Shown: in pieces, positions 48,201 to 58,246 of the stretch
Position numbering within the stretch: position 1 is the first letter of the stretch
Layout: the number at the start of each line of letters is the position of its first letter
Origin: Monomorium pharaonis
Taxonomy: Eukaryota; Arthropoda; Insecta; Hymenoptera; Formicidae
NCBI RefSeq assembly: GCF_013373865.1
Contig: NC_050474.1
Span: 17,366,042-17,430,041, forward strand
Direction of reading: 5' to 3'
DNA: 64,000 bases
Translations under genes and position numbers: made by a program
Notes under the pieces: generated by a model
The model's input: the letters and a program-made list of their open reading frames with translations, nothing else
What the model was told of the DNA's origin: nothing
Databases searched by the model: none

Positions 48201-50268
48201 AAATACTACAAAATACATTGCATTATTTACACACTGCGTGTTGGCTCAGAAAGATATACGTTTTTTAATATTTAATTTTTATTAATAGGTATTCAATAGA
48301 TGTAATTATGTTAACTGCTTTCGGTATCGAATCCAAATGCATTCAGGATCCATATGACGAGTATTTCGTCCAAGGAAAACAAATTTTTAAGCTAAATCCA
48401 ATTTGGATTGCCTTGGCAATGTTCATGCCAAAAATTATGGATTTTTTTTCTATCCCACTCACTGATAAATGTATCTCCAATTTTTATATAAATGCGTTCC
48501 AAAAGAATGTGAAATATAGACAAACTCATAATATTATAAAAAATGATTTTATGAATCTACTCATACAACTCATGGAGAAAGGTTACATTGACGATGACGA
48601 CGATAAAACTATCAAAATATCAGGTTAATACACATATTTTATGTATACTTTTATATTAATATCTCTTTGTTTAAAAATACCCATACAGCACGGGGAGCTC
48701 CCGGGGAGCTCCCGAGGAACTCACAAAATTTTTCATAAGCTTCATTTAAGCTTCCAAAAAATTCGCACGGAGCTGCTATGTCCGCTTTTTAGAGCTCTTT
48801 GAGAGCTTCATTTGAGCTCGCAGGGAGCATTTATAAATCATGTTTTAAGAACTCCCTGCGAGCTTCAAAATAATTCCCGTGAAGCTTCTATATAAGCTCC
48901 CTGATAGTTTCATCTAAGCTCTCAGGGAGCTCCCAAAAGCGGACATAAGAGCTCCCGGGAAGCTTATATAGAAATTTCCCGAGAATTATTTTGAAGCTCG
49001 CAGGGAACTCTTAAAACAATTTCTGAATTCCCTGCGAGCTTAAATAAAGCTCGCAGAGAGTTCTCAAAAACGGACATTGGAGCTGCCGGAAAAAATTTTA
49101 TTTTTATATTTTCTCAATTTTCGGAAGCTATCTCTGAGTTGCAAAGGCCCACGAACTCTCTTCGTGTAACAAAAACAATATATATTACACTTTGCTGCTA
49201 GTGAAGTACTAACTGCTAGGTAAGCCGTGAGTGATGGTTTTCTTTTATAAGCCTTTTGGAGTAAATTTTCTCACGAGAAGGAGGAGCGCCGTGCCTTCGC
49301 CTAGTGGCGATCTTGCGAACTACTCGCGGCTATATGACTATACATGCAGTACATTAATTTACCCGATATGTTCAATCCCTGGGAGTTTGTTTTGTCAAAT
49401 TTTGTAAACTTCTTGAAAACTCAGCAAAACAAACTCCCTGGGAGCTTGTTTTGTCGAATTTTGTAAGCTTCTCGAAAACTCAGCAAAACGAACTCCCTGG
49501 GAGCTTGTTCTGTCAAATTTTGTAAGCTTCTCGGGAGCTCAGCAAAATGAACTCCTTGGAAGCTTGTTTTGTCAAATTTTGTAAGCTTCTCGGAAACTCA
49601 ACAAAACGAACTCCCTGGGAGCTTCTCGGGAGATCAGCAAAATGAACTCCCTGGAAGCTTATTTTGTCAAATTTTGTAAGATTCTCGAAAACTCAGCAAA
49701 ACAAACTCCCTGGGAGCTTGTTTTGTCGAATTTTGTAAGCTTCTCGGAAACTCAGCAAAACGAACTCCCTGGGAGCTTGTTCTGTCAAATTTTGTAAGCT
49801 TCTCGGGAGCTCAGCAAAATGAACTCCTTGGGAGCTTGTTTTGTCAAATTTTGTAAGCTTCTCGGAAACTCAACAAAACGAACTCCCTGGGAGCTTGTTT
49901 TGACGAATTTTGTAAACTTCTCGGGAGCTCAGCAAAATGAACTCCCTGGGAGCTTGTTTTGTCGAATTTTGTAAGCTCCTCGGGAGCTCAGCAAAATGAA
50001 CTCCCTGGGAGCTTGTTTTGTCGAATTTTGTAAGGTTCTCGGAAACTCAATAAAACGAACTCCCTGGAAGCTTGTTTTGTCGAATTTTGTAAGCTTCTCG
50101 GGAGCTCAGCAAAATGAACTCCCTGGGAGCTTGTTTTGTCGAATTTTGTAAGCTCCTCGGGAGCTCAGCAAAATGAACTCCCTGGGAGCTTAATCGGAGC
50201 TTTGTGCTGTATGGGTACATACACACTTTCTTGTGTTGTAGTTTATAAATCTAATAATAAACGTTTTT

Positions 50269-50322
<54 letters not shown>

Positions 50323-53300
50323 CAGGGTGTTTGTAAAGATTCATGCAATTTTTATAAACAGGTAGAGCATTAAACTAAACAGAAAAGTTCTTTACCATTT
50401 TGCAATTTTTGCAATAGTTAATAAGTTGTTGATTACACAGGTACACAAAAAGTGGTTGGTTTGGCGGACCAAACTAATTAATCCTTTTGTATTTTGACTC
50501 GCTGAATTCAAATCCAAGGTCAGAATTGTTGAATTGGCTTATTTTTTCTTAATTTCAAAAAGAAACACTTTTTTGTGTATCTGTGTAATCAATAACTCGT
50601 TAACTATTGCGAAAATCGACAAACAGTTAAGGACTTTTCTTTTCAGTTTAATGCGCTCTATCTGTTTATAAAGATTGCATAAATTTTTACTAAACACTCT
50701 GTATATAATATTAATATTATTATTATTTAATATTAAAATTGAAAACTAATATATACATATATAATTTTATTTTATTAGGAACCACAAAGAAGATTACCAT
50801 GTTGGAAGCTGCTGCGCAAAGTTATGCTTTTATCGCAGCTGGATTTGAAAGCTCTTCGACGACCGCGACATTCGCTTTATATGAATTAGCTCATCATCAA
50901 GATATACAAGATAAAGTTCGCAAGGAAATTGACGAAATATTGGAAAAGCATGATGACTTGTCTTATGACGCAATGAACGAAATGACATATCTCCATAAAA
51001 CAATAAATGGCAAATATATTGCATTGTATTCGAGGCAGAGATGTGCGAATTTGTAATTGACTATTTCCAAATTACAAATGCTCAAAACAATGAATAATTA
51101 CATGTGATTTAATTACACATTACTTTGAACATTTGTAATTAAACACCATTAAATTACTAATTTGTTTGAACATTTGTAATGGATGTTCAAAGTAATTAAA
51201 TTACACTATTGTAATGTAATTACATTTGTGTAATTTATTTATACATTTGTGTAATTTAATTACATTTTAATTTTTATTCGAATTGAGTTAACATAAGTTC
51301 ATAACTTATGAAAAATATCTTATGCATGGGAGAAAGCTTTTCTTTCAGACTCGTATGATTGCCGCCCAAGCAGAAGGCAAACTTCACGATCGTCTAAAAA
51401 ATGTCGCTTTCTCCGCTAGATACACAATATATTATTTTTGCAGTATGTACAGTATGTACACTCTCACGTTCTCTTTGTCGTTAACTCAATTCGAATAAAA
51501 ATTAAAATGTAATTAAATTACACAGATGTAATTAAATTACACAAATGTAATTAAATTACACAAATATAATTAAATTACACAAATGTAATTAAATCACGCA
51601 AATGTAATTAAATCACACAAATGTAATTACATTACAATAGTGTAATTTAATTACTTTGGATATCCATTACAAATGCTCAAAATAATGAGTAATTAAATGG
51701 AACTTAATTACAAATGCTGAAAATAATGGATAATTAAATGGATTTCAATTACAAATTATAAAAGTAATATGTAATTGAATGTGTAATTTGGAGACAAAAG
51801 TATTTGCTGCCACCCATCTCTGATTCGGGGATACAATTTTTATTAAAAAAGAATTTTATAACACTGAAATATTTTGTTGTTTATATATAACTATAAATAA
51901 ATTACTTTTATTTTGAAGGAAATGTTTATACTTAATTGTTTAAATATTACAGAAACTATGAGAAAATATCCACCTCTTCCAATCATAAATCGTATTTGTA
52001 CCAAAGAACTAGACTTACCGACAACAAATATACGTGTGCCAAAGGGAACATTAATTACTGTACCGGTGCTTGGACTGCATCGAGATCCATCTATATATCC
52101 GGACCCAGATAAATTTGATCCTGAACGATTTAATGAGGACGAGGTAACAAAAAGACATCCATACGCTTATTTACCATTCGGGGAAGGCCCACGAAAATGC
52201 ATTGGTACGAATTAATTTATTAATACCTTACTGTATATTTCATATCGTGTCTAAATTTTACCACTAGTCCCTACTATGCCAGTTTTGAAACTGAATTTCT
52301 CAGATGTTTATTTTCGAATATATTATGCGAAATCATTAATTATTACAAAATTAATTTAAACAGTATTACTCTTATCACATACATTTCACCATCCATTCAT
52401 CCTCACATTTATACGTGGACCTTCGCTTTCGCCGCTCATTCCTTTCATTCTTCATTCCTCCCACTCTGTCCACATTCACTTCCTTCCCTCTTTTCACCCC
52501 GGTATTCTCTCTCCCCCTCCTTTCTCCTTCTTTCCTCCCACATGTTGTCTAATCTCTTCAACCACCTCTCTCCCTCTCCCTTCTCTCCCTCGTCAACCAT
52601 CTCCTGCCATTTTTTTCCTTCCCCCAGTCTACGCACTCCTCCCAAATGTGTATTAAACGCATTTAAATAATCTGTTTCGTTTATTTCAAATAATTTAATT
52701 CTTTTATTAAGTAAATATTAACTAACAAAAATATAAATATACACTATAATAAACTAATGTTTATTTATGTCAACCAAAAACTTTTCTTTCTTAAAATAGA
52801 TAAAATATTTATTTAAACCACAATTTTAATATTAAGAAAAGCAGATTTATAGAATAAGAAATAGATTACTAATTTCTAAAAAATACTGCTTTAATTTAAA
52901 ATTGTTATGTTTTGAAATAAAAGTATAATGTTTTAAGTAAACAATAAAAATCCTTTTTTAGTCGACAAACTAGTCAAATTTTTTATTGTTGACAAAATTA
53001 CATTTACAACGTTTCGACTGAATTTTAGGTCCTTTTCAAGTATAAAGAATGAATTTAATACATAAATTTCTCCGGAACGCACAGTAAGTTCATGATCAAG
53101 TTTCAACAGAATCAATTTTTTAATTTTAAAATATGCGAAATTAATGTATTTCAATAAAGAAAGAAGCTGCGACACTTTAATTGTAAACTTACATGCTTTC
53201 ATCGTTATATATACTTATTAAAACAAAAACTTTTCGTGGACATGGATGTTATATATTGTCTGTACTTTGACGATGTCAACATTGTATCAATTGTACGGAG

Positions 53301-55881
53301 AAACTGACTAATAACAATACTAAAATTGAAAATAAGTATCAAGGACAGAAATTCTTACATAGAGTTTATAATGCTATTATATACATTGCTTAGATTGTCA
53401 GTGTCTTTTTGTAAATTAATTGCGTGAGGGTTTCTTTTTTTCATAAATGACATTTTAGCAATCTCTTTTTTTCTTTTGTTTTTCTCGAAATGCAAAATTA
53501 TTGGTGTTGACAATTTGAAATTATGATTATAACATTGCAACCGATGTTTACTGACCACTGAGTGATTGCTGTCATGTTTTTGGATGTCATTCCAATGCTC
53601 CTTCACTCGAGTCCCTAAGTGACGTTTCGTTTGTCTGATATACTTCGCGTCGCAGTCCGCGCATTCTGTATACCAGTACTTGCATTCTCAATTTTGTCCT
53701 TTCCTCTTTTTATCAATCTAACTTTTTGGGGATCGTGAAAACAGTGTGTAATCCATATTTTTCAAGTCCATGGCTGACACACTCACTAAAACCTTTCATA
53801 TAGGGCAATGTAATGCATTTCCTGTGATCAAATTTATTCTTAACAACATCATCCGGTTCATTATCATGTTCGTTAATTTCTGTGATTTATTTTCTGACAA
53901 ATGTTTGGATTATTGAAAGCGGAAATCCATTATTAATTAATATGTCCTTGACTATTTTTAAGTTAATATTATGAAATTTAGAAAGTAACACTGCACGGTC
54001 TATCAAACTATTAATGGTGTTAATTTTGTATTTAAATGGATGGCTTGAAAAGAAATGAACGTATCTGCCGGAGAATCTTTTCGATACCAATTTGTGATTA
54101 ATTTATTCTTTTCTCTTATGACTGTAGTATCTAGGAATGTGATACTGTCGTTTAATTCCAATTCAAACGTAAACTTCAAACGTGGATGGTAACTATTGAA
54201 AATTTCTAGTACGTGTTATACTTGGTTTTTTGGTAAAATAGTGAGGATATCATCCATATACCTGTAGTACATTATAACTTGTTTAAACATTCCGTCTCTA
54301 AACCATCCATCACAATGTCTGTCAGAATCGGAGACAACGGGGATATGGGGTACCCATGGGGTTACCGAATACTTGTTTGTAAAACTTTCCATCAAACATA
54401 AAGCTGGTCGAATCTAACACAACTTCTAACGCATATGTAAAAATTGCTAATGTAAAAATTGCGATAATTCTAATTTCGTCACTTTTGAAATTTGTTCTCA
54501 TCGTTTTCTTATTACTCGCATTACAAGTTCTTTGGGGATATTGGTAAACAATGACGTAACGAAAAAAATCACACTAACATCTCGTCTGATTCGATTCGTA
54601 TATTTTTTATAGTTTTAACAAAGGTCTAACTGTCACGAATATGAGATCTCGGTTTTGTGAGAGAGATGTGCAAAAACCGGACCAATTTATACAATGAGCT
54701 TCCTACCGTATGTTTTAAAATAAAAATGTATAATGTTTTAAGTAAATATTTTTTATATCTAACTAAATAATATTTCTAAATAATAATTTAAAATAAATTT
54801 GTTTATTTACCATCACAAAACATTTATTAAATTTTTACTTATTTATTGTCTTTATTTTAATAAATATGTTTTGAGATGATAAATAAACAAATTTATTTTA
54901 GATATTATTTAGTTAGATATAGGAAATATTTACTTAAAACATTATATTTTGTTACGAAAGCGCAACAGACGCTGCCTGTTTTATCAACTGCTTTCTTCTG
55001 AGACACTTGTCAACGCTAGGTGGCAGTATTCCTTTTTTTTTGTCTTACCGACGGCCACTACATTTTTAACACACACTTACTCTCTCTCAGAACACACACA
55101 CGTGTATTCAACTATATAATAAATCTGTCTTTTATATACGTAATCAAGTTCGACGTCCAGTTGACTCTTTTATCACCACCTCAAACTCTGTAAACGAGTG
55201 ATAATCGTCACATATTTTTATTTTAAAACAATAAAATTTTAAATTAAAATAACATTTTTTAGAAATTAGTAATCTATTTCTTATTCTATAAATTCTGTAT
55301 AAATTTTATAAATTTACTTACTTTAAGTAAATTTTTTTTAGTGCAAGATTCAAATTTAAATTGTCCTATATTTCGTGCAAGTATATTATTATCAATTTGA
55401 CTATTAAAACATGTTAATAGTTATCGCAATAATTTAACTTTACATATTCCGGCTGCAGTTAAGGTAAAAAACCAACGAATATGCTTACAATTTACTGGAA
55501 TTAAAAATGATAAATGAAAGTCACATAAAATTATTTTCAGCCATTAAAATTTTCTGCAGCTTGCTGCAAAATCGATATTGGCTTTCATATTTTTGTGAGA
55601 CAATATTTATATTATTTGTTTAGTTTTTATTTTTATTTTTCTACGAAAGAATATGTATATTCTTTAGATTGTGCCTAAATATGTAAAGTTTTGAAAAGAC
55701 TAGAATAAACTGATAAAAAGTCTTAAAAGTGTTATGTATCAGTATTAATTAATTTTCAGGTGAACGATTTGGGTATGCACAAGTAAAAGTACTGATTTGT
55801 CTTCTGGCCAAATACAAATTCAAACTTCATTCCCGGACTAAGGTCCCAATTAGTTTCAACGAAAGAAGTGTCTTACAGTAA
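45255..55881 (+). CDS. Cytochrome P450, CYP6 family (gene 2, C-terminus truncated)
   Basis: Exons 45255-45423, 45996-46365, 48289-48623, 50779-51009, 51953-52204 and 55760-55881 join in frame to 492 residues. It is the paralog of the gene at 12040: exons 1, 2 and 5 have identical lengths, while exon 3 has two extra Asp-region codons and exon 4 one extra Lys. It retains the N-terminal anchor, I-helix AAGFESSSTT, ETMR (369-372), PERF and FGEGPRKCIG with Cys451. Two oddities: intron 4 begins with GC instead of GT (51010-51011), and a 4-bp deletion near 55871 shifts the last exon, giving SVLQ and a stop. The paralog instead has 16 more residues there, forming the last beta strands around the active site. 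The old stop is at 55914-55916. It may be a mildly altered enzyme or an early pseudogene. Confidence 0.8.
47133..47580 (-). pseudogene. hAT transposase C-terminal remnant
   Basis: The minus-strand frame (47342 to 47133) reads TTSEAERSFLTLKRLKTWLR and SMSEDRLNGLALLNVHKE. This is the canonical hAT C-terminal dimerisation block, of the group often annotated as zinc finger MYM-type protein 1-like. Further degenerate transposase sequence extends upstream to about 47580 in other frames. The catalytic region is gone. Confidence 0.85.
47825..48022. mobile_element. MITE nested in the hAT element
   Basis: The inverted ends both read CTAGTTTACACCGAGCACTT or its one-base variant (CTAGTTTACACCAAGCACTT). 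Inside there are two tandem copies of an 83-bp segment with AGTAAATAACTAGT and TTTAATCATTGGCTGAT. 198 bp in total. Confidence 0.8.
48680..50215. mobile_element. Inverted-repeat element carrying a minisatellite, in intron 3
   Basis: The ends are exactly CCCATACAGCAC in both orientations, flanked by TA on both sides (48678-48679 and 50216-50217). Gene 1's intron 3 is the empty site (AAAATACACACATAC). The left part (48690-49090) consists of GAGCTCGCAGGGAGC-like words in alternating orientation. The centre (49100-49370) is unique, and the right half is a 59-bp tandem array. No transposase is encoded. The end motif places it with the 36314-37297 and 33375-33523 elements. Confidence 0.85.
49373..50190. 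repeat. 59-bp minisatellite, about 14 units
   Basis: The unit begins AACTCCCTGGGAGCTTGTTT, continues with TGTCGAATTTTGTAAGCTTC and ends TCGGGAGCTCAGCAAAATG. Variant units with CGAAAACTC or CGGAAACTC alternate with CGGGAGCTC units, and one unit is truncated near 49620-49645. Each unit contains the palindromes CTCCCTGGGAG and GGGAGCTC. It is not a CRISPR array: there are no spacers. Confidence 0.95.
50269..50322. repeat. (TA)n microsatellite
   Basis: TA dinucleotide tract in intron 3, also present in shorter form in gene 1. The MITE at 50323 inserted into it. Confidence 0.9.
50323..50701. mobile_element. MITE with CAGGGTGT ends, copy 2, in intron 3
   Basis: The left end CAGGGTGTTTGTAAAGATTC and the inverted right end CAGAGTGTTTAGTAAAAATT are flanked by TA at 50321-50322 and 50702-50703. 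The arms extend about 100 bp (GTAGAGCATTAAACT, TTTGCAATAGTTAATAAGTT). It shares arms but not centre with 7703-8131. Absent from gene 1's intron. Confidence 0.85.
51036..51822. mobile_element. hAT-type foldback in intron 4 of CYP6 gene 2
   Basis: Ends CAGAGATG and CATCTCTG are flanked by an 8-bp duplication with one difference, ATTCGAGG (51028-51035) and ATTCGGGG (51823-51830). Both arms are made of tandem TGTAATTAAATTACACAAA units (about 19-20 bp). The centre (51290-51480) is non-repetitive and CpG-containing. Gene 1's intron 4 is 155 bp and lacks it. Confidence 0.85.
52376..52640. repeat. Pyrimidine-rich low-complexity tract in intron 5
   Basis: Long CT-rich stretch with TCCCTCTC and CATTCCTCC words. 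The minus-strand Glu/Arg/Gly-rich open frame through it is a composition artefact. Confidence 0.8.
52942..54728 (-). mobile_element. Penelope-like retroelement, degraded (C)
   Basis: It lies on the minus strand in intron 5 of CYP6 gene 2. It is flanked by a direct repeat of about 37 bp ending TATAATGTTTTAAGTAAA (52907-52941 and 54710-54746), consistent with the variable, sometimes long target duplications of PLEs. Order on the minus strand: RT, GIY-YIG endonuclease, then a 3' hammerhead-like end near 53008-53040. Confidence 0.8.
53355..54720 (-). pseudogene. PLE reverse transcriptase plus GIY-YIG endonuclease, broken
   Basis: Minus-strand frames show the RT active site as YRYMDDILTILP near 54230-54270. 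After that, KRFSGRYVHFFSSHP and KINTINSLIDRAVLLSKFHNI lie in an open frame 54090-53887. Then comes the endonuclease: CADCDAKYIRQTKRHLGTRV near 53600-53665, followed by EHWNDIQKHDSNHSVVSKHR and ILHFEKNKRKKEIAKM in the frame 53606-53355. The CxxC pair and downstream His residues match the Penelope GIY-YIG domain; the usual YIG reads YIR. Several stops and frameshifts separate the parts. Intact PLE proteins are around 700-800 residues. Confidence 0.85.
54950..55212. mobile_element. Solo LTR in intron 5
   Basis: Ends TGTTACGA...TCGTCACA form a short inverted repeat with TG...CA termini. A perfect 5-bp duplication TATTT flanks them (54945-54949 and 55213-55217). A TATATAATAAA box/polyadenylation-like sequence lies near 55112-55122. 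263 bp. Five-base duplication and the ends fit a gypsy- or BEL-type LTR left by recombination. Confidence 0.85.
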
Positions 55882-55916
55882 GAGGCCATGTACATCTTAT
55901 TATTGAGCCACGATAA

Positions 55917-56783
55917 AATAACTCGTGGTCAAATTAATTTCTTGTTTGCATATTTTATTCATACATATTATATACGTACTTTAAAGTAGTTTCCTAAATA
56001 TTAATACGTTACAATAATGTAAAATTACTGAGAAGCGCAACAAGGGCAGCAGACTCGTTTACATCAATTTTTGTCAAGTTGACAAAAAATGGTGAAAAAG
56101 AAAATAGACCAAAAAGACTATTACGCCGAATGAGTCCTAGATGCGCACAGTGTAAGACGGATAAATTAAATTCTATAAATTTATATTAATCCTAACTAAC
56201 TAATCAACAATCTGATTAATTGGTAGTGTCTGTCTTACACTGTGCGTATCTGGGATGCTATCGTTATAGCCATATTGGATACCATATTTTTTGTTACCTA
56301 AGTTTGCGTTTAATGATTTCTAAGTGGAGTATTCAAGAAGCGTAGATAAAAAGTTTTTTTAAGTAACAGTTATTAAGATATGAAGAAAACGTATCCATAA
56401 TATTCCGTACACTCTTTGCAGAGCATTTGAGAAACGTAGATGAAAACTTTTAAAAAATAAAATATCGGAACTTGAAAAAAGCGTTTTGGAACGCTTTTTG
56501 TACATATTTTGTGACGCATTTAGAAAATGTAAAGGAAAGTGTACAGAAAAGGTAATAGAACATTTTATACATGCTTTGTGAAGTACTGTATGGAGCATTT
56601 AAAATAGATTATTAACAATATTTAGAAAAAAAATGGAGATCTAATTTTAAAACATATGCGTAATCAGTTTAACTTAAAATATTTCTGAATATTATAAAAA
56701 ATTTTTGTTACCTTAGAAGAGATAATAAATCTTTTTCTTAACTTAATCCTCCATCTGTACACTTATTTTCACTAATATTGTCT
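55917..56783. other. Intergenic DNA downstream of CYP6 gene 2
   Basis: Contains a foldback at about 56137-56257 (ATGCGCACAGTGTAAGACGG against its inverted CTGTCTTACACTGTGCGTAT) and a loose repeat of AACGTAGATGAAAAC / CATTTAGAAAATGTAAAG words at 56330-56600. No gene recognised. Confidence 0.45.
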
Positions 56784-56784
56784 G

Positions 56785-56885
56785 TACGGGTGTTGCAGCA
56801 ACATACAGATCAGTATGACGGGTTGCCTATTCATGCAGGCGCGCACGGTAATCCACTGATCTGTATGTTGCTGCAACACCCTGTA
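56785..56885. mobile_element. Short hairpin MITE, ACGGGTGTTGCAGCAAC arms
   Basis: Arms of about 30 bp: ACGGGTGTTGCAGCAACATA on the left, inverted ACAGGGTGTTGCAGCAACAT on the right. TA flanks each side. A loop of about 40 nt is GC-richer. The ACAGGGTGT end resembles the elements at 7703 and 50323. Confidence 0.8.
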
Positions 56886-56990
56886 CATTGACCCCTTTTT
56901 GTCCTGTCTTTTTTTTTAATGTTAAATACATGCAAAAAATCGGAAAAAGTTTCTGATTACTTTTGAGTGACTACACTTTTAATTTAGATA

Positions 56991-57074
56991 CCCAGCTAGC
57001 CAGGCCTGTTAAAATCACACATCGTGAAAGCTTTACAGCAAGAATTGTTTCAATTTTGACAACAATTTTATGAC
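56991..57074. mobile_element. Left end of a CCCAGCTAGCC-type element, cut by the gap
   Basis: TA (56989-56990) followed by CCCAGCTAGCCAGGCCTGTT resembles the starts of the CCCAGATAGC family. The rest is lost in the assembly gap, so this is only a candidate. Confidence 0.3.
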
Positions 57075-57574
57075 NNNNNNNNNNNNNNNNNNNNNNNNNN
57101 NNNNNNNNNNNNNNNNNNNNNNNNNNNNNNNNNNNNNNNNNNNNNNNNNNNNNNNNNNNNNNNNNNNNNNNNNNNNNNNNNNNNNNNNNNNNNNNNNNNN
57201 NNNNNNNNNNNNNNNNNNNNNNNNNNNNNNNNNNNNNNNNNNNNNNNNNNNNNNNNNNNNNNNNNNNNNNNNNNNNNNNNNNNNNNNNNNNNNNNNNNNN
57301 NNNNNNNNNNNNNNNNNNNNNNNNNNNNNNNNNNNNNNNNNNNNNNNNNNNNNNNNNNNNNNNNNNNNNNNNNNNNNNNNNNNNNNNNNNNNNNNNNNNN
57401 NNNNNNNNNNNNNNNNNNNNNNNNNNNNNNNNNNNNNNNNNNNNNNNNNNNNNNNNNNNNNNNNNNNNNNNNNNNNNNNNNNNNNNNNNNNNNNNNNNNN
57501 NNNNNNNNNNNNNNNNNNNNNNNNNNNNNNNNNNNNNNNNNNNNNNNNNNNNNNNNNNNNNNNNNNNNNNNNNN
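57075..57574. other. Assembly gap (500 N)
   Basis: Exactly 500 undetermined bases, so probably a placeholder of unknown true length. Open frames running through it are meaningless. Confidence 0.99.
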
Positions 57575-58246
57575 GCATCAGATTTTTTAAAGTTTGTATT
57601 AATGACGGTTTGATCCCCCTACACTTATATCATATTGAACATAATAAGATCAAACTCTTCGAACACAGACAAGTGATAGAATTAAAAAAACTCAATACAC
57701 AATTTATGAACAGAATTATTAAATTAGAATTACAGGATGCTCATAATCATCACCGTAAAATTATTAACGATTTGTACATATTAACGAAGAACACAAACCA
57801 AATATTACCGGGCAATTTATGTTATATATTTTTCTTACACCAGGAACGTTTATATTTTGATTTATGGAAAAGAGAAACTGTCAGAGTCGAAAACAAAATT
57901 AAGGCGCTTAAAAATAAAAATAAAAAGAATTAAAAATAAAAGTTCTCTTTTAATAAAACTACACCAGATAATAATGAAAAAAAAACATTTTTTTTATTAA
58001 CATCACAGCCGAGGAGTTTAAGAAACAGAATAACATAGAGACACAACATGACAATTGGCGCATTAATCTAACAAATGTGAACGTGCCTGGTGAAGTGAAA
58101 CTATTGTTGTAATTAGGAGAAAAATTTAATCTACCCGTCTACAACAACAAAAAAGAATACAGTTTTAGAACTAATAAAAAATCTGGAAAAAACGATGACA
58201 ATATGACGATAACATCGCCACGTCTATTAGAATCTTCCCTCTTTTG
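57575..58246 (+). pseudogene. Penelope-like element N-terminal fragment (D)
   Basis: Directly after the gap, the plus strand reads IRFFKVCINDGLIPLHLYHI, then a charged helical stretch (KLNTQFMNRIIKLELQDAHN) to a stop after 57933. Another frame (about 58010-58245) continues with HDNWRINLTNVNVPGEVKLL, a stop, and LGEKFNLPVYNN. This order (helical N-terminus, then a short WxxNLTN...L..LGLNF-like block before the RT) is that of PLE proteins. The RT core and endonuclease are absent. The start is lost in the gap. Confidence 0.55.

Larger units (their letters stand above)
52690..55400. mobile_element. Foldback remnant in intron 5 hosting a PLE and a solo LTR
   Basis: Sequence at 52850-52960 (TATAGAATAAGAAATAGATT, TTAATTTAAAATTGTTATG) reappears inverted at 55225-55290. 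A second hairpin (54731-54942) has arms with TGTTTTAAGTAAATATTT and TATCTAACTAAATAATAT. Between these a Penelope-like element and a solo LTR have inserted. Gene 1's intron lacks all of it. The outer ends are uncertain. Confidence 0.45.

Noticed and set aside
49373..50190. Possible CRISPR array (regular 59-bp repeats)
   Set aside because: No unique spacers between repeats, units are contiguous and variable, and the host is a eukaryote. It is a minisatellite.
52445..52645. Glu/Arg/Gly-rich minus-strand frame
   Set aside because: Explained by the pyrimidine-rich low-complexity tract in intron 5.
57033..57933. Long open frames containing runs of unknown residues
   Set aside because: They run through the 500-N gap. 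Only the real sequence from 57575 was interpreted, as a PLE fragment.
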